DNA of 64,000 bases from Dethiobacter sp. GTDB taxonomy: Bacteria; Bacillota; Dethiobacteria; Dethiobacterales; Dethiobacteraceae. Shown piece after piece: positions 35,126-42,988 of this stretch (positions are counted from its first letter, which is position 1; every line of letters begins with the position of its first letter). The stretch covers positions 1 through 64,000 of the forward strand of contig JAGXRN010000007.1 in assembly GCA_018335875.1 (NCBI GenBank). Reading direction: 5' to 3'. Below the pieces are notes generated by a model that saw nothing but the letters and a program-made list of their open reading frames with translations, was not told where the DNA came from and did no database searches. Made by a program: the position numbers and the translations under genes.

Positions 35126-35629
35126 TTATTGTATAAACTTCCTGATAAACGGCCAACTCTCAATTTTTATCACTACTAACACGCCCCCGGCGGTTTTCTC
35201 ATTCAGATTAAAAACCTTATTGTTCACCAGTATGTTTTGAGGGACTGTATAAGCTGACCTTATTAGGAGCTGTCTGTTTTCTGTTTTAATGTAGCTGTCA
35301 ATATCTTCAACTATGGCATATCCGTCTTTGAGTGAAAATTTCCCGGGAAAAGTAAACTCCCGTGCATCATAACTATAGACCTGATAGCGGTGCCTTGTCA
35401 GATTGAAATGGCCTTTTTCGATAATATATGTTTCTTCCACCCAGCCTTTTTCATAGGAGTGTAAAAACTGAAGCGTAAATTCATCGCCATAGCTCACACC
35501 CGCAGAAAACAGAACATGGTTGGTATCGTATATTCTCACTGCCAGCACCGGCAGCGGCCATAAAAGCAATACTGATAAAATAACAAGTAAGGCGCCTGTA
35601 AACAGGATTAACTTATATTTACGATGCAC
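35126..35629 (-). CDS. DUF1850 protein of TRAP-TAXI operons
   Basis: 167-residue protein with an N-terminal hydrophobic anchor and the DUF1850 core FTLQFLHSYEKGWVEETYII. DUF1850 genes are commonly found between TAXI binding-protein and fused permease genes, as here. It likely faces outside the membrane. No molecular role is established. Confidence 0.85.
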   Translation of the reverse strand: MHRKYKLILFTGALLVILSVLLLWPLPVLAVRIYDTNHVLFSAGVSYGDEFTLQFLHSYEKGWVEETYIIEKGHFNLTRHRYQVYSYDAREFTFPGKFSLKDGYAIVEDIDSYIKTENRQLLIRSAYTVPQNILVNNKVFNLNEKTAGGVLVVIKIESWPFIRKFIQ

Positions 35630-35653
35630 GGGCTAATCTCCCTGTGGGCTAAG

Positions 35654-36706
35654 TTATTTCATTTCCGGCGGAATCAGTTCAGCAGGTATTGTCATACCGA
35701 TTTCCCTGTAGTATCTTATTGCTCCGGGATGCAGAGGAATGGGCATACCTTCAAGTGCTGTGTCGATTGTAAAGTCTTTGGCCACAGCATGGGTGTCTTT
35801 CCATTCGTCTCTCTTTTCCCATGTAACTTTGGTAATCTGGTATGCCAGTTCTTCGTCCATATCTTTCATGACACCGATATTGCCACGATAAGCAGCTGTT
35901 ACAACGTCATAGTTTACGCCCTGATACGAGCCGGCTGGAATTGTAATGCCGAACCAGCCCGGCCTTTCGGCTTCGATTTCTTTGACTGTTTTTGCATCAA
36001 GCCCAATCAGCTTGATGCCGTGAGTAACCGCCAGCTCCATAAAGGATGCGGTGGGGACGGGCATCAGAGACATTGACAGGTGAACGTTCTCGTTCTTTAA
36101 CCCCTCGACCTGGTCGGGCACTCCCAGGAATTGTTCGTCAATATTGTCGTAAGTAATGCCGAATTTTTCTAACAGGTACTGGTTGAAAATCTCGGTGCCG
36201 CTGGCGGGAGCTCCCACGCCGATAGACTTTCCTTTGAAATCAGCCAGTGTATTAAAATCATATTTGGCAAGGGTGATGAAATGAGCAACTGTACCGTAGG
36301 TCGAATATAAACCTCTCAGGTTGTTCATGGCGTTGCCTTCATATCTGCCTTTGCCGTTGTAAGCTTCCCATAAAACGTCACTTTGCAGGAATGCCAACTC
36401 CACGTTGCCTTCAATCATGTTGCGGATGTTTTCCACAGTGGCAGCGCCTGTTTCAGCAGTTGCCACGACTCCCGGGATATGTTTGGTAATAGCCATGGCG
36501 ATACCGCCGCCAAGCGGATACCATGCGCCTGCTGTTGAAGCTGTGGCTATAGAAATGTATTTTGTTTGCGCAGGAGGGGGAGGAGCACCGGGGGTAGTAG
36601 GTTCCGGGGTTTTCTTGCCGCAACCGGAAACTGCTACAACCATCACAATAAGTAAAGCCATTACCACAAAACTCATCAGCATTTTTCTCTTTTTAAACGA
36701 ATTCAT
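35654..36706 (-). CDS. TAXI-family TRAP solute-binding lipoprotein
   Basis: 350-residue TRAP binding protein of the TAXI family, with the eponymous motif varied to ATASTAGAWYPLGGG and the QSDVLWEAYNG region. A signal peptide ending in SGC (lipobox AVSGC) makes it a lipoprotein, followed by a proline-rich linker. It captures an acid substrate for the fused permease. It is the first gene of the operon, and a sigma-54 element lies about 320 bases upstream on the same strand. Confidence 0.92.
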   Translation of the reverse strand: MNSFKKRKMLMSFVVMALLIVMVVAVSGCGKKTPEPTTPGAPPPPAQTKYISIATASTAGAWYPLGGGIAMAITKHIPGVVATAETGAATVENIRNMIEGNVELAFLQSDVLWEAYNGKGRYEGNAMNNLRGLYSTYGTVAHFITLAKYDFNTLADFKGKSIGVGAPASGTEIFNQYLLEKFGITYDNIDEQFLGVPDQVEGLKNENVHLSMSLMPVPTASFMELAVTHGIKLIGLDAKTVKEIEAERPGWFGITIPAGSYQGVNYDVVTAAYRGNIGVMKDMDEELAYQITKVTWEKRDEWKDTHAVAKDFTIDTALEGMPIPLHPGAIRYYREIGMTIPAELIPPEMK

Positions 36707-37334
36707 GAAAGCACCTCTTTCTTAATTTAGTTTAAGCTTCGTTGAATGACCCGCCTTTTTATATACCTGAACTGTTTACACCTCCTTTAAACCGGATTTT
36801 GGCACAATGGCCAAAAAACAAATATGCAAATTTTTATATATACATATATTCAGAATTTTATACTTATTTGTCGAAGTTTGCAATACTTAAATCCTGACAT
36901 GTCTGCCTATTGTTGATTCTACTTAACCTTGTTTAAAAATATTGTTTGTCGGGCTATGTCGTTACACTTGTCCGTCCAGAGGGTTTAGCGCGTGAAAAAT
37001 GATAATATTTCTGACAATTCAAATACTTTATGCAAAGGAGATGCCAAGCTAAGATTAATCGAGTATAAAAGTCTGTTATGGTGTGTTTTCCTCAGGATAT
37101 TGCTTGCTTACATCAAATGTTAAATTAGTGAACGAGTATTAATAAAAAAGCGCCCTAAGAAACGAGCACATAATAATCTGGGTTTTTGGCAGTTTATCAG
37201 AAGCTGGTATTTACATAAGCTCAGTAATTCCCGTTTTCATTTCTGGTGTGTGGCAGCAGTATAAAAAGTTAATCTGTTTAAAAATAAAACATTTGTTAAA
37301 GCAGATGTTTATATTCTCAACCCATTCTTGTAAG
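36707..37334. other. 628-base noncoding region
   Basis: No coding frame is supported on either strand. The region is AT-rich; it holds the minus-strand sigma-54 element at 37028-37049. A weak AACAT/ATGTT hairpin near 37281-37312 could serve the hydrolase gene that ends at 37335. Its length leaves room for activator sites or a small RNA, but nothing specific can be pointed to. Confidence 0.6.
37028..37049 (-). promoter_or_regulatory. sigma-54 (-24/-12) promoter upstream of the TRAP-TAXI operon
   Basis: On the minus strand TTGGCAT-N5-TTGCAT, with GG and GC exactly ten bases apart (complement CC at 37044-37045, GC at 37032-37033). The -24 box is identical to that of the AtuA operon promoter. 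Transcription would start near 37020, leaving a leader of roughly 310 bases before the TAXI ATG. Confidence 0.68.
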
Positions 37335-38093
37335 TCAGACTCTGTTTAGAAAATTAGTAAGTGATTGATTTACCATTGCGGGCTGTTCAAGCATAACCTG
37401 ATGTGCTGCGTTTTCAATGAGGACAAGTTCCGAATTATCAATCTGTTGTGACAGGCGCTCTGACAGAACCGGCGGTGTTGACATATCTTCGGTGCCGCAG
37501 ATTATAAGCGTCGGGACCTTTATATTTTTAATGTTTTCAGTTTCAAAGCGGGAGCAGGAAAGAAAGTCCATGTAACGCACTGTGGGGCTTACGCTCATAC
37601 TCTCTTCTGCATATTTGCTTACAAGTTCCTCGGGGGATGATGTTGAAAAACTTTCCCGCGCCCACTCAGCCCTATACTCTCCCTTTTTATAAGCTTCCAG
37701 GCGAACCGGGTTTACTTTAAAGCGCGCAGCTGATCCCACCAGGATCAGTCCTCTTACCAGTTCAGGATATTTCAGTGTAAAATCAAGGGCCACTGCCCCC
37801 CCCATGGAATGACCGGCAACGATGAGATTGCTTAATCCCATGGCAGCAATGAACTCCCTCACCCACTCTCTGTATAAAAAGACCTGGTCACAGGGAGGCC
37901 CTTCGGACTGGCCATGACCGGGCAAATCCAGGGCTACGCCGTATGCTGTATCAGCGATTGCTTCAAGCTGGTATATCCAGCGCTGTTTGTTGCCTCCTGC
38001 CCCATGAATGAAAATTATGGCCTCATCCCGTTTGAGTTCATCCCCTACAGCTATGTAGTGGATATCAACGCCCTTAACACTGCAAATTGCCAT
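37335..38093 (-). CDS. alpha/beta hydrolase
   Basis: 252-residue alpha/beta-hydrolase. The catalytic triad is readable: serine in AGHSMGGAV, aspartate in CGTEDMSTPP, histidine in ENAAHQVMLEQP; HGAGGNKQRW supplies the oxyanion hole. The frame extends upstream to 38207, but ATG 38093 with GGAGGG nearby gives the normal start. The family includes esterases, C-C hydrolases and lactonases, so the substrate stays open. A palindrome lies in its 5' region. Confidence 0.88.
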   Translation of the reverse strand: MAICSVKGVDIHYIAVGDELKRDEAIIFIHGAGGNKQRWIYQLEAIADTAYGVALDLPGHGQSEGPPCDQVFLYREWVREFIAAMGLSNLIVAGHSMGGAVALDFTLKYPELVRGLILVGSAARFKVNPVRLEAYKKGEYRAEWARESFSTSSPEELVSKYAEESMSVSPTVRYMDFLSCSRFETENIKNIKVPTLIICGTEDMSTPPVLSERLSQQIDNSELVLIENAAHQVMLEQPAMVNQSLTNFLNRV

Positions 38094-38169
38094 TATCAAA
38101 CCCTCCCGTACCGGTATTGCCGCAGAACCGGAAAATACAGCTTTATAAACGCCTTGGACCTGCAGTATG

Positions 38170-38198
38170 TTTTCCTGTATATTTGTCCCACAGGAAAA
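38170..38198. promoter_or_regulatory. inverted repeat upstream of the hydrolase gene
   Basis: TTTTCCTGT (38170-38178) and ACAGGAAAA (38190-38198) are perfect nine-base arms with an eleven-base spacer, 77 bases before the hydrolase ATG. The length and symmetry fit an operator for a dimeric repressor. No terminator-like T-run follows. Confidence 0.5.
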
Positions 38199-38295
38199 GA
38201 ATATCACATAACCTGCCGTCCGACAACAGTTGAGCCATATTTTTGTTGACCATATTTTACAATATAATTAAGGATTTATTTGTAGGAAATGGTGA

Positions 38296-38451
38296 GTTTG
38301 TGCAGAATATACCAGTGAAATAAAATATTTGCTGACTATATTGATTGTGATTATCGCCGCTGTTGAACTGGTGTTGATTGCTGTTGCAGCCTTTAAGTCC
38401 AATCAGGGTGAGAATTATCGCTACCCGTTTACAATTAGGTTTCTGAGCTAA
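38296..38451 (+). pseudogene. C-terminal remnant of a DUF4870-type membrane protein
   Basis: The plus-strand frame from 38296 to the stop at 38449-38451 encodes a hydrophobic helix (LLTILIVIIAAVELVLIAVA) and the ending NYRYPFTIRFLS, typical of the last helix of DUF4870 proteins. No start codon with a ribosome site and no N-terminal part is present, so this is a deletion leftover between two minus-strand genes. Confidence 0.65.
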
Positions 38452-38455
38452 AGGT

Positions 38456-39446
38456 CTATTTTTTTTTAGCTTTATCAAGGTCAAGCGCCAGTGTGCCGCC
38501 TGGGTTCATGATATTATGGGGGTCCAGGTGGCGTTTAATGGCTCGCAGCAACTCAAGTTGGTTAGTGCCGACAGCCCCTTCAAACCAGGGTGCCAGCATC
38601 CTGCCGATGCCGTGGTGGTGGCTGAGCGCGGCGCCGGCCTGCCTGATACTGCTGATAACACCGGCCTGATATTCCAGGTATTCCTGCATTTCCATCCTGG
38701 CGATAAAAATAAGTGGAGTTCTGACCGGCGCCGCGTGTAACAATCCAACCGCCGGCGGTGGATGAATGAAAAGACTGGGGCAGGTGGCCGCAGGTGTAGC
38801 GGAGCTTTGTTCCAAACAGCTTTGGCGCCCCGTTCAAAGCATCTTCCAGATCAGGCCCCAGGATGCCGGGTTCTACTGTCACTGTCTGGTTTTGGATGTT
38901 GAGAGCGATAATTCTGTTCATGTGCGCTTGCATATCAAGGGAGATGCCGCCTCTTGGACACTCCGTGCCGCGCATTACAGACGAGCATCCACCGTAGGCA
39001 GTAACGGGAATTTTTTGCAGGTGGCAGTAGCGTACCAGTGATCTTACATCAGCCTTGTCACGAGGGCAAACTACCGCGTCCGGCAGATTTTCCACCATCT
39101 TTTTACGCAGGCGCATCAGGTCATAGATCATCTTGCCGTAAGCCGCCCGCAGGCGGGAGTAGTCGTCTGTCCTGACGTTCTCTTTTCCTGCTATCAGACG
39201 TAGATTGTCCAGCTGCTGAGAGCTTAAGTTTACAGGCACATTAAAACTTACAATTTCCTCGCCCAGATCGGATGGCTTTTGGAAATCATCGTCTGTCATG
39301 GCAAAAACCTGTTTCAGCAGGCGGTAGAGGCGTTTATTGGGATGCTTAAATAAGTGAGGGTACCCCCAGCGAAAAATGGAACGGTAAGAATTTTCAGGCG
39401 CCGTTTTATGGTACCATTCAGGAAAAAACTCTTTGTCTTTACCCAC
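38456..39446 (-). pseudogene. collapsed FAD-binding oxidase (alkyldihydroxyacetonephosphate synthase-like)
   Basis: From ATG 39446 the frame encodes an FAD_binding_4 oxidase: an N-terminal FFPEWYHKTAPENSY-type part, PVTAYGGCSSVMRG and the flavin loop STAGGWIVTRGAGQNST. Directly after this loop the family's middle part (roughly 200-250 residues) is missing. The sequence resumes with the C-terminal part in another frame (ISSIRQAGAALSHHHGIGRM, then HLDPHNIMNPGGTLALD), ending at 38456. So one internal deletion also shifted the frame. Intact members are around 550-590 residues. The protein is almost surely inactive. It sits next to the GlpA/GlpB-like set. Confidence 0.88.
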
Positions 39447-39498
39447 ACTGTGCCCTCCTGTCTGAATTAGACATCTTTACTGCTGCCAGTGACTCTCC

Positions 39499-39852
39499 TC
39501 ACTCAGTCATACCAGCGGTGGCAACAAGCGGTACATCAGTACCGGGTATACACGTGAGGACTACGTCTCCCGGCTGCAGGCGCTTTTCAACAGTGATTGT
39601 TTGCAGAGCCTGCATGGCAGGAAGAATGGTTTTAAGAGGTATCTCAAGAGCAGAGCGCACCGGCAGGCGGGGGAAGTCGGCAAAGGCAGTTTTCACAGTG
39701 GTTGTCAGCATGCGGCAGGGATTTGTGATTTCCTTTGTGGCGTAAGAAATGCCTTGCGGGCACCTGTTTCCTGATACAACAATCTCCTCTTTTGTGTAGG
39801 CTACCATCAGCCCGCAGCTTTGCGGGCACTCAATGCACAGAATTTGCTTCAT
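39499..39852 (-). CDS. DUF1667 protein (third gene of Glp-like set)
   Basis: 117-residue protein with a cysteine-rich start, CIECPQSCGL, and a further NRCPQG, as in the DUF1667 family found beside GlpA/GlpB-like genes in Firmicutes and Thermotogae. The ATG at 39852 follows GGAGGGAGAG and overlaps the end of the flavoprotein gene. The cysteines could hold a Fe-S cluster. Its role in the dehydrogenase is not known. Confidence 0.85.
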   Translation of the reverse strand: MKQILCIECPQSCGLMVAYTKEEIVVSGNRCPQGISYATKEITNPCRMLTTTVKTAFADFPRLPVRSALEIPLKTILPAMQALQTITVEKRLQPGDVVLTCIPGTDVPLVATAGMTE

Positions 39853-41110
39853 GCCGCTCTCCCTCCAGCAGTTCAATTTCCAGATAGTCACAATCAGGCG
39901 GCAAAAGAGACGTGTCAAAACTAATACGCCCTGTTTCCGACGGCCGGATTACAGTGTATTTTTTTTGCAGCAGTATTCTGCGGCCGCACCTGATTAAAAG
40001 TGAAGCTTCAGCCAGTGTCCCGGAGCTGCGGAAATAAATAACTACTTTGCCCTGGGAAGAAAAGTCCACGCGCTGGGGCACAGCGTAAAGAAGTGCACCG
40101 CGGGTGACCAGTGGGACAGTCAGCCGCTCTTTATTTTTTTGGTCCGCAAAGTCAGCCGCGGCTGCACCGGCAAGTTTACCACTTTCGGAAACATAGTCAA
40201 CCAGCGTGTTAACGTGCAGCGCATTTCCACAGCTGAAAAGGCCGGGCAGTGAAGACATCATGTTTTGGTCCACCACAGGGCCTCCGGTTCTTGGATCCAT
40301 CTCGACTCCAAGCGGGTCAAGAAGGTCGTTTTCAGGAATGAGTCCCACTGACAGCACCAGTGTATCGCAGGGGACATAGCAGTCACTGCCGCCAACAGGT
40401 CGAAGACCAGGCCCGACGGCGCCGACAGTAACGCCTTTTACCCGTTGTCTGCCGTGAACGCGAGTTACAGTAGAGTTCAGATGCAGGGGAATGTTATAGT
40501 CATGGAGGCACTGGACAACGTTGCGCATCAAGCCTGCCGGTTCAGGCCTGATTTCATACACTCCCGCCACGTTTGCACCCTCAAGCCGCAGGCGCCGGGC
40601 CATGATGAGACCGATGTCGCCGGAGCCTAGAATGATGCATTCTCTTCCCGGTAGATAGCCCCGGATGTTGACAAGGTTTTGCACTGTGCCGGCTGTATAA
40701 ATACCGGCCGGCCGTTCACCATGAATAAATACCTGACGGGACGTTCGCTCACGGCAGCCTGTGGCTGCAACCAATGCCCCGGCCGATAGATAGAATATGC
40801 CCTGCTCACTGTTTTGCAGTGTCAGCCTGAATAGGCCTTCCTTTTGCTCCAGTGCCAGCGGAAAGGTCCCTGTCAGGATCGGGATGCCCATTTCTTTTAG
40901 CAGAAGGATGTCCCTGTGGGCGTATTCAGGCCCTGTCAGCTTCTCCCCATAGAGCACAAGGCCAAAGCCGTCATGAATGCACTGTTTGAGGATGCCGCCC
41001 GGCCTGGCTTCTCGTTCAACTATGTAAGTCCTGGCGCCGCGTTCACAGGCTGCCACGGCTGCCGCCATCCCCGCCGGGCCGCTGCCGATAATGGCTACAT
41101 CAGCTCTCAC
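39830..41110 (-). CDS. FAD/NAD(P)-binding oxidoreductase (GlpB-position flavoprotein)
   Basis: 426-residue pyridine-nucleotide-type flavoprotein with VAIIGSGPAGMAAAVA, the second glycine motif IILGSGDIGLIMARR and GLFSCGNALHVNTLVDYV. It lies between a GlpA-like gene and DUF1667, the arrangement of Gram-positive anaerobic glycerol-3-phosphate dehydrogenase operons. It probably passes electrons between the substrate flavoprotein and NAD(P) or the Fe-S partner. A GTG start at 41110 overlaps the GlpA-like stop. Confidence 0.9.
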   Translation of the reverse strand: MRADVAIIGSGPAGMAAAVAACERGARTYIVEREARPGGILKQCIHDGFGLVLYGEKLTGPEYAHRDILLLKEMGIPILTGTFPLALEQKEGLFRLTLQNSEQGIFYLSAGALVAATGCRERTSRQVFIHGERPAGIYTAGTVQNLVNIRGYLPGRECIILGSGDIGLIMARRLRLEGANVAGVYEIRPEPAGLMRNVVQCLHDYNIPLHLNSTVTRVHGRQRVKGVTVGAVGPGLRPVGGSDCYVPCDTLVLSVGLIPENDLLDPLGVEMDPRTGGPVVDQNMMSSLPGLFSCGNALHVNTLVDYVSESGKLAGAAAADFADQKNKERLTVPLVTRGALLYAVPQRVDFSSQGKVVIYFRSSGTLAEASLLIRCGRRILLQKKYTVIRPSETGRISFDTSLLPPDCDYLEIELLEGERHEANSVH

Positions 41111-42836
41111 TGTTTTTCCTCCATTCCGGCAGCGGGCCTTTCGTGGGTGAGAGCAGCATCTGTGAACCGGCCTCTTTTTTACACACCGCAGTGATGTCCT
41201 GACCTGTTTCCCCCGCGACTATGGCCAGCACCGCCGGTGTGCAGAAACTGCCCTGGCATCGCCCCATGCCTGCCCGCGTCCTGCGCTTAACTGCGTCAAG
41301 CGTATCCACAGGCAGGGGGGAGCGCAGGGCATCGACTATCTCCCCTTCGGAAATTGCTTCACAGCGGCAGACTATCCTGCCGTAGGACGGATTGGCCGCG
41401 ATTGCTTTAGCCCTTTCTTCCAGCGAGAGTTCACTAAGCAGTGGCTGTGACCGTCGTATCGGATCAAAGTTGGGATTGGGCCTGACCTCTTTCTCCCGCT
41501 TGAGCGTTGCCACTGCCATTTCCGCCACATCAACAGCGATGGCAGGTGCGGCGGAGAGGCCCGGAGATTGAATGCCCGCTGCGTGGATAAGGTTTGTCAC
41601 ATACTGTGAAGGCTCGATAATAAAGTCTTCTTCAAAGGTGCAAGGCCTTACTCCCGCATAATAAGTGATGATATGGGAAGAACGCAGGGTGTTGTTGAGA
41701 GGCAGGTGGCGCTGCAAAAGGAAATCGATGTCATCCGGGCTGGTGGCAAAGTCCTCACGACAGGGCACTTCCAGGGCGTTTGGCCCCATCAGGATATTTC
41801 CATCCACCGTCGGTGTGAGCGAACCGCCCTTGCTGTGAGACCTTATGCCCAACCGGGACATGCTGAGGATTGACTTTTGATGGGCGCCCGTTCTTTTGTC
41901 CAGGATGGCCATCACGCCCTTGCGGGGATGGATGGTAAAAAAACGGTCACCGGCATAACCTGCCACCTTGTCGGCCCAGACCCCCGCAGCGTTGATCACC
42001 AGTCTTGCCCGCACAGTGCCACGGTTGGTGATGATACCTGTAATCTTTGCTCTATCCATGACAAATCCAAGTGCCGCAGTATTTAAAAAGACGCTTGCTC
42101 CGTTTTGCACCGCATTCTCAGCGTAGGCCACTGTAACCTGATAAGGCGCCACTATCCCTGTGGCAGGCATCATTATAGCTCCATGCTGGCTGCCGGTGGC
42201 ATTGGGTTCCAGCTTAAAGACCTGTCGGCGGCTGAGTAGACGGATGCCTTCAACTCCTTTTCTGGCAGCTTCAAGCACTGCCACAGGATAGAGGATGCGC
42301 TGCCAGTCGGACGGCAGCAGCACCAGTTGTCCCGGCCAGGCGAGTTTAAAGCCCAACTCGCCTGCAGCGCTCGAATATAGTTTGTTGCCGCGCAGATTGT
42401 AGAGTGATTTCTTTGTGCCTGCCCTGGTGGCTAAGCCGCAGTGAATCATGCCGTTATTGCGGCCTGATGCCTGCTTGGCCAAATCTTCTTCTTTTTCAAA
42501 AAGTGCAATTTTTATATCCCAGCGCGCCAACTCCCGCGCCACGGCAGCGCCTGTAACGCCTCCGCCTATAATCGCCACGTCAAAGCTTTGCCCCTCCAGA
42601 TCAGTGTCCCGGTTAGGAGGCAGGAAAGATTCTTCCGGTTCTATTCCATCTGCCTCGATGTTGTTCGCCACTCCTTTGTAGCCCCTGTTGGCGGCTGCAT
42701 AGCCGGCGGTGATGTATTGTGCCCAGGTGCCTGCCTTGCCGGTAAGCACCACTGATTGGCGCCACTCATGGGCGTCGATTTGTGCCAGGCCTGCCTTCTT
42801 TAGTGCCAGGCGCACTGCCAAAAGTCCCGAGGCCAA
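41100..42836 (-). CDS. GlpA-like FAD-dependent dehydrogenase with BFD [2Fe-2S] domain
   Basis: 578-residue protein. An N-terminal segment of about 85 residues (of the type found in Firmicutes homologues) is followed by a DAAO/GlpA fold with VAIIGGGVTGAAVARELARW and a C-terminal BFD domain with C-R-C and C-Q-G-S-F-C. It most likely oxidises glycerol-3-phosphate to dihydroxyacetone phosphate without oxygen. Start is a TTG at 42836 with GGAGGAGG nine bases away. A related DAAO protein with a separate BFD subunit occurs at 25956-27396, so the window holds both a fused and a split version of this architecture. Confidence 0.88.
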   Translation of the reverse strand: MASGLLAVRLALKKAGLAQIDAHEWRQSVVLTGKAGTWAQYITAGYAAANRGYKGVANNIEADGIEPEESFLPPNRDTDLEGQSFDVAIIGGGVTGAAVARELARWDIKIALFEKEEDLAKQASGRNNGMIHCGLATRAGTKKSLYNLRGNKLYSSAAGELGFKLAWPGQLVLLPSDWQRILYPVAVLEAARKGVEGIRLLSRRQVFKLEPNATGSQHGAIMMPATGIVAPYQVTVAYAENAVQNGASVFLNTAALGFVMDRAKITGIITNRGTVRARLVINAAGVWADKVAGYAGDRFFTIHPRKGVMAILDKRTGAHQKSILSMSRLGIRSHSKGGSLTPTVDGNILMGPNALEVPCREDFATSPDDIDFLLQRHLPLNNTLRSSHIITYYAGVRPCTFEEDFIIEPSQYVTNLIHAAGIQSPGLSAAPAIAVDVAEMAVATLKREKEVRPNPNFDPIRRSQPLLSELSLEERAKAIAANPSYGRIVCRCEAISEGEIVDALRSPLPVDTLDAVKRRTRAGMGRCQGSFCTPAVLAIVAGETGQDITAVCKKEAGSQMLLSPTKGPLPEWRKNSES

Positions 42837-42897
42837 TCGACACTCCTCCTCCGATAAAGCTTTCTTAAATAATTATATGGCGTCTTGCCTGAACATA

Positions 42898-42930
42898 GAC
42901 AAACCTGCTTTAAAAAAGAGCAGGTTTGTC
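42898..42930. promoter_or_regulatory. inverted repeat in the leader of the GlpA-like operon
   Basis: GACAAACCTGCT (42898-42909) pairs with AGCAGGTTTGTC (42919-42930), a perfect twelve-base stem with a nine-base A-rich loop, 62 bases before the TTG start. No T-run follows on the minus strand, so an operator or leader hairpin is more likely than a terminator. Confidence 0.5.
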
Positions 42931-42937
42931 AGAGTTG

Positions 42938-42979
42938 AAAAAAAATGAAGCCGGCCCCGGCTGACTGGGGCCGGCTTTA
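42938..42979 (-). terminator. terminator of the FMN glutamate-synthase-like gene
   Basis: AAGCCGGCCCC (42948-42958) pairs with GGGGCCGGCTT (42967-42977); on the minus strand a run of at least eight T follows at 42938-42945. It ends transcription ten bases after the stop at 42989. Confidence 0.9.
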
Positions 42980-42988
42980 TGCCGGAAC

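Noticed and set aside
38145..38165. Possible minus-strand -24/-12 element before the hydrolase gene
   Set aside because: Spacing is right but the boxes read CAAGGCG and AAAGCT, too far from consensus; the -12 lacks TTGC.
38257..38484. 75-codon minus-strand frame
   Set aside because: It is antisense to the DUF4870 remnant and shows low-complexity composition with no motif.
39499..39918. Longer start for the DUF1667 protein
   Set aside because: The extra 22 residues would lie inside the flavoprotein gene and lack a ribosome site; ATG 39852 has GGAGGGAGAG.
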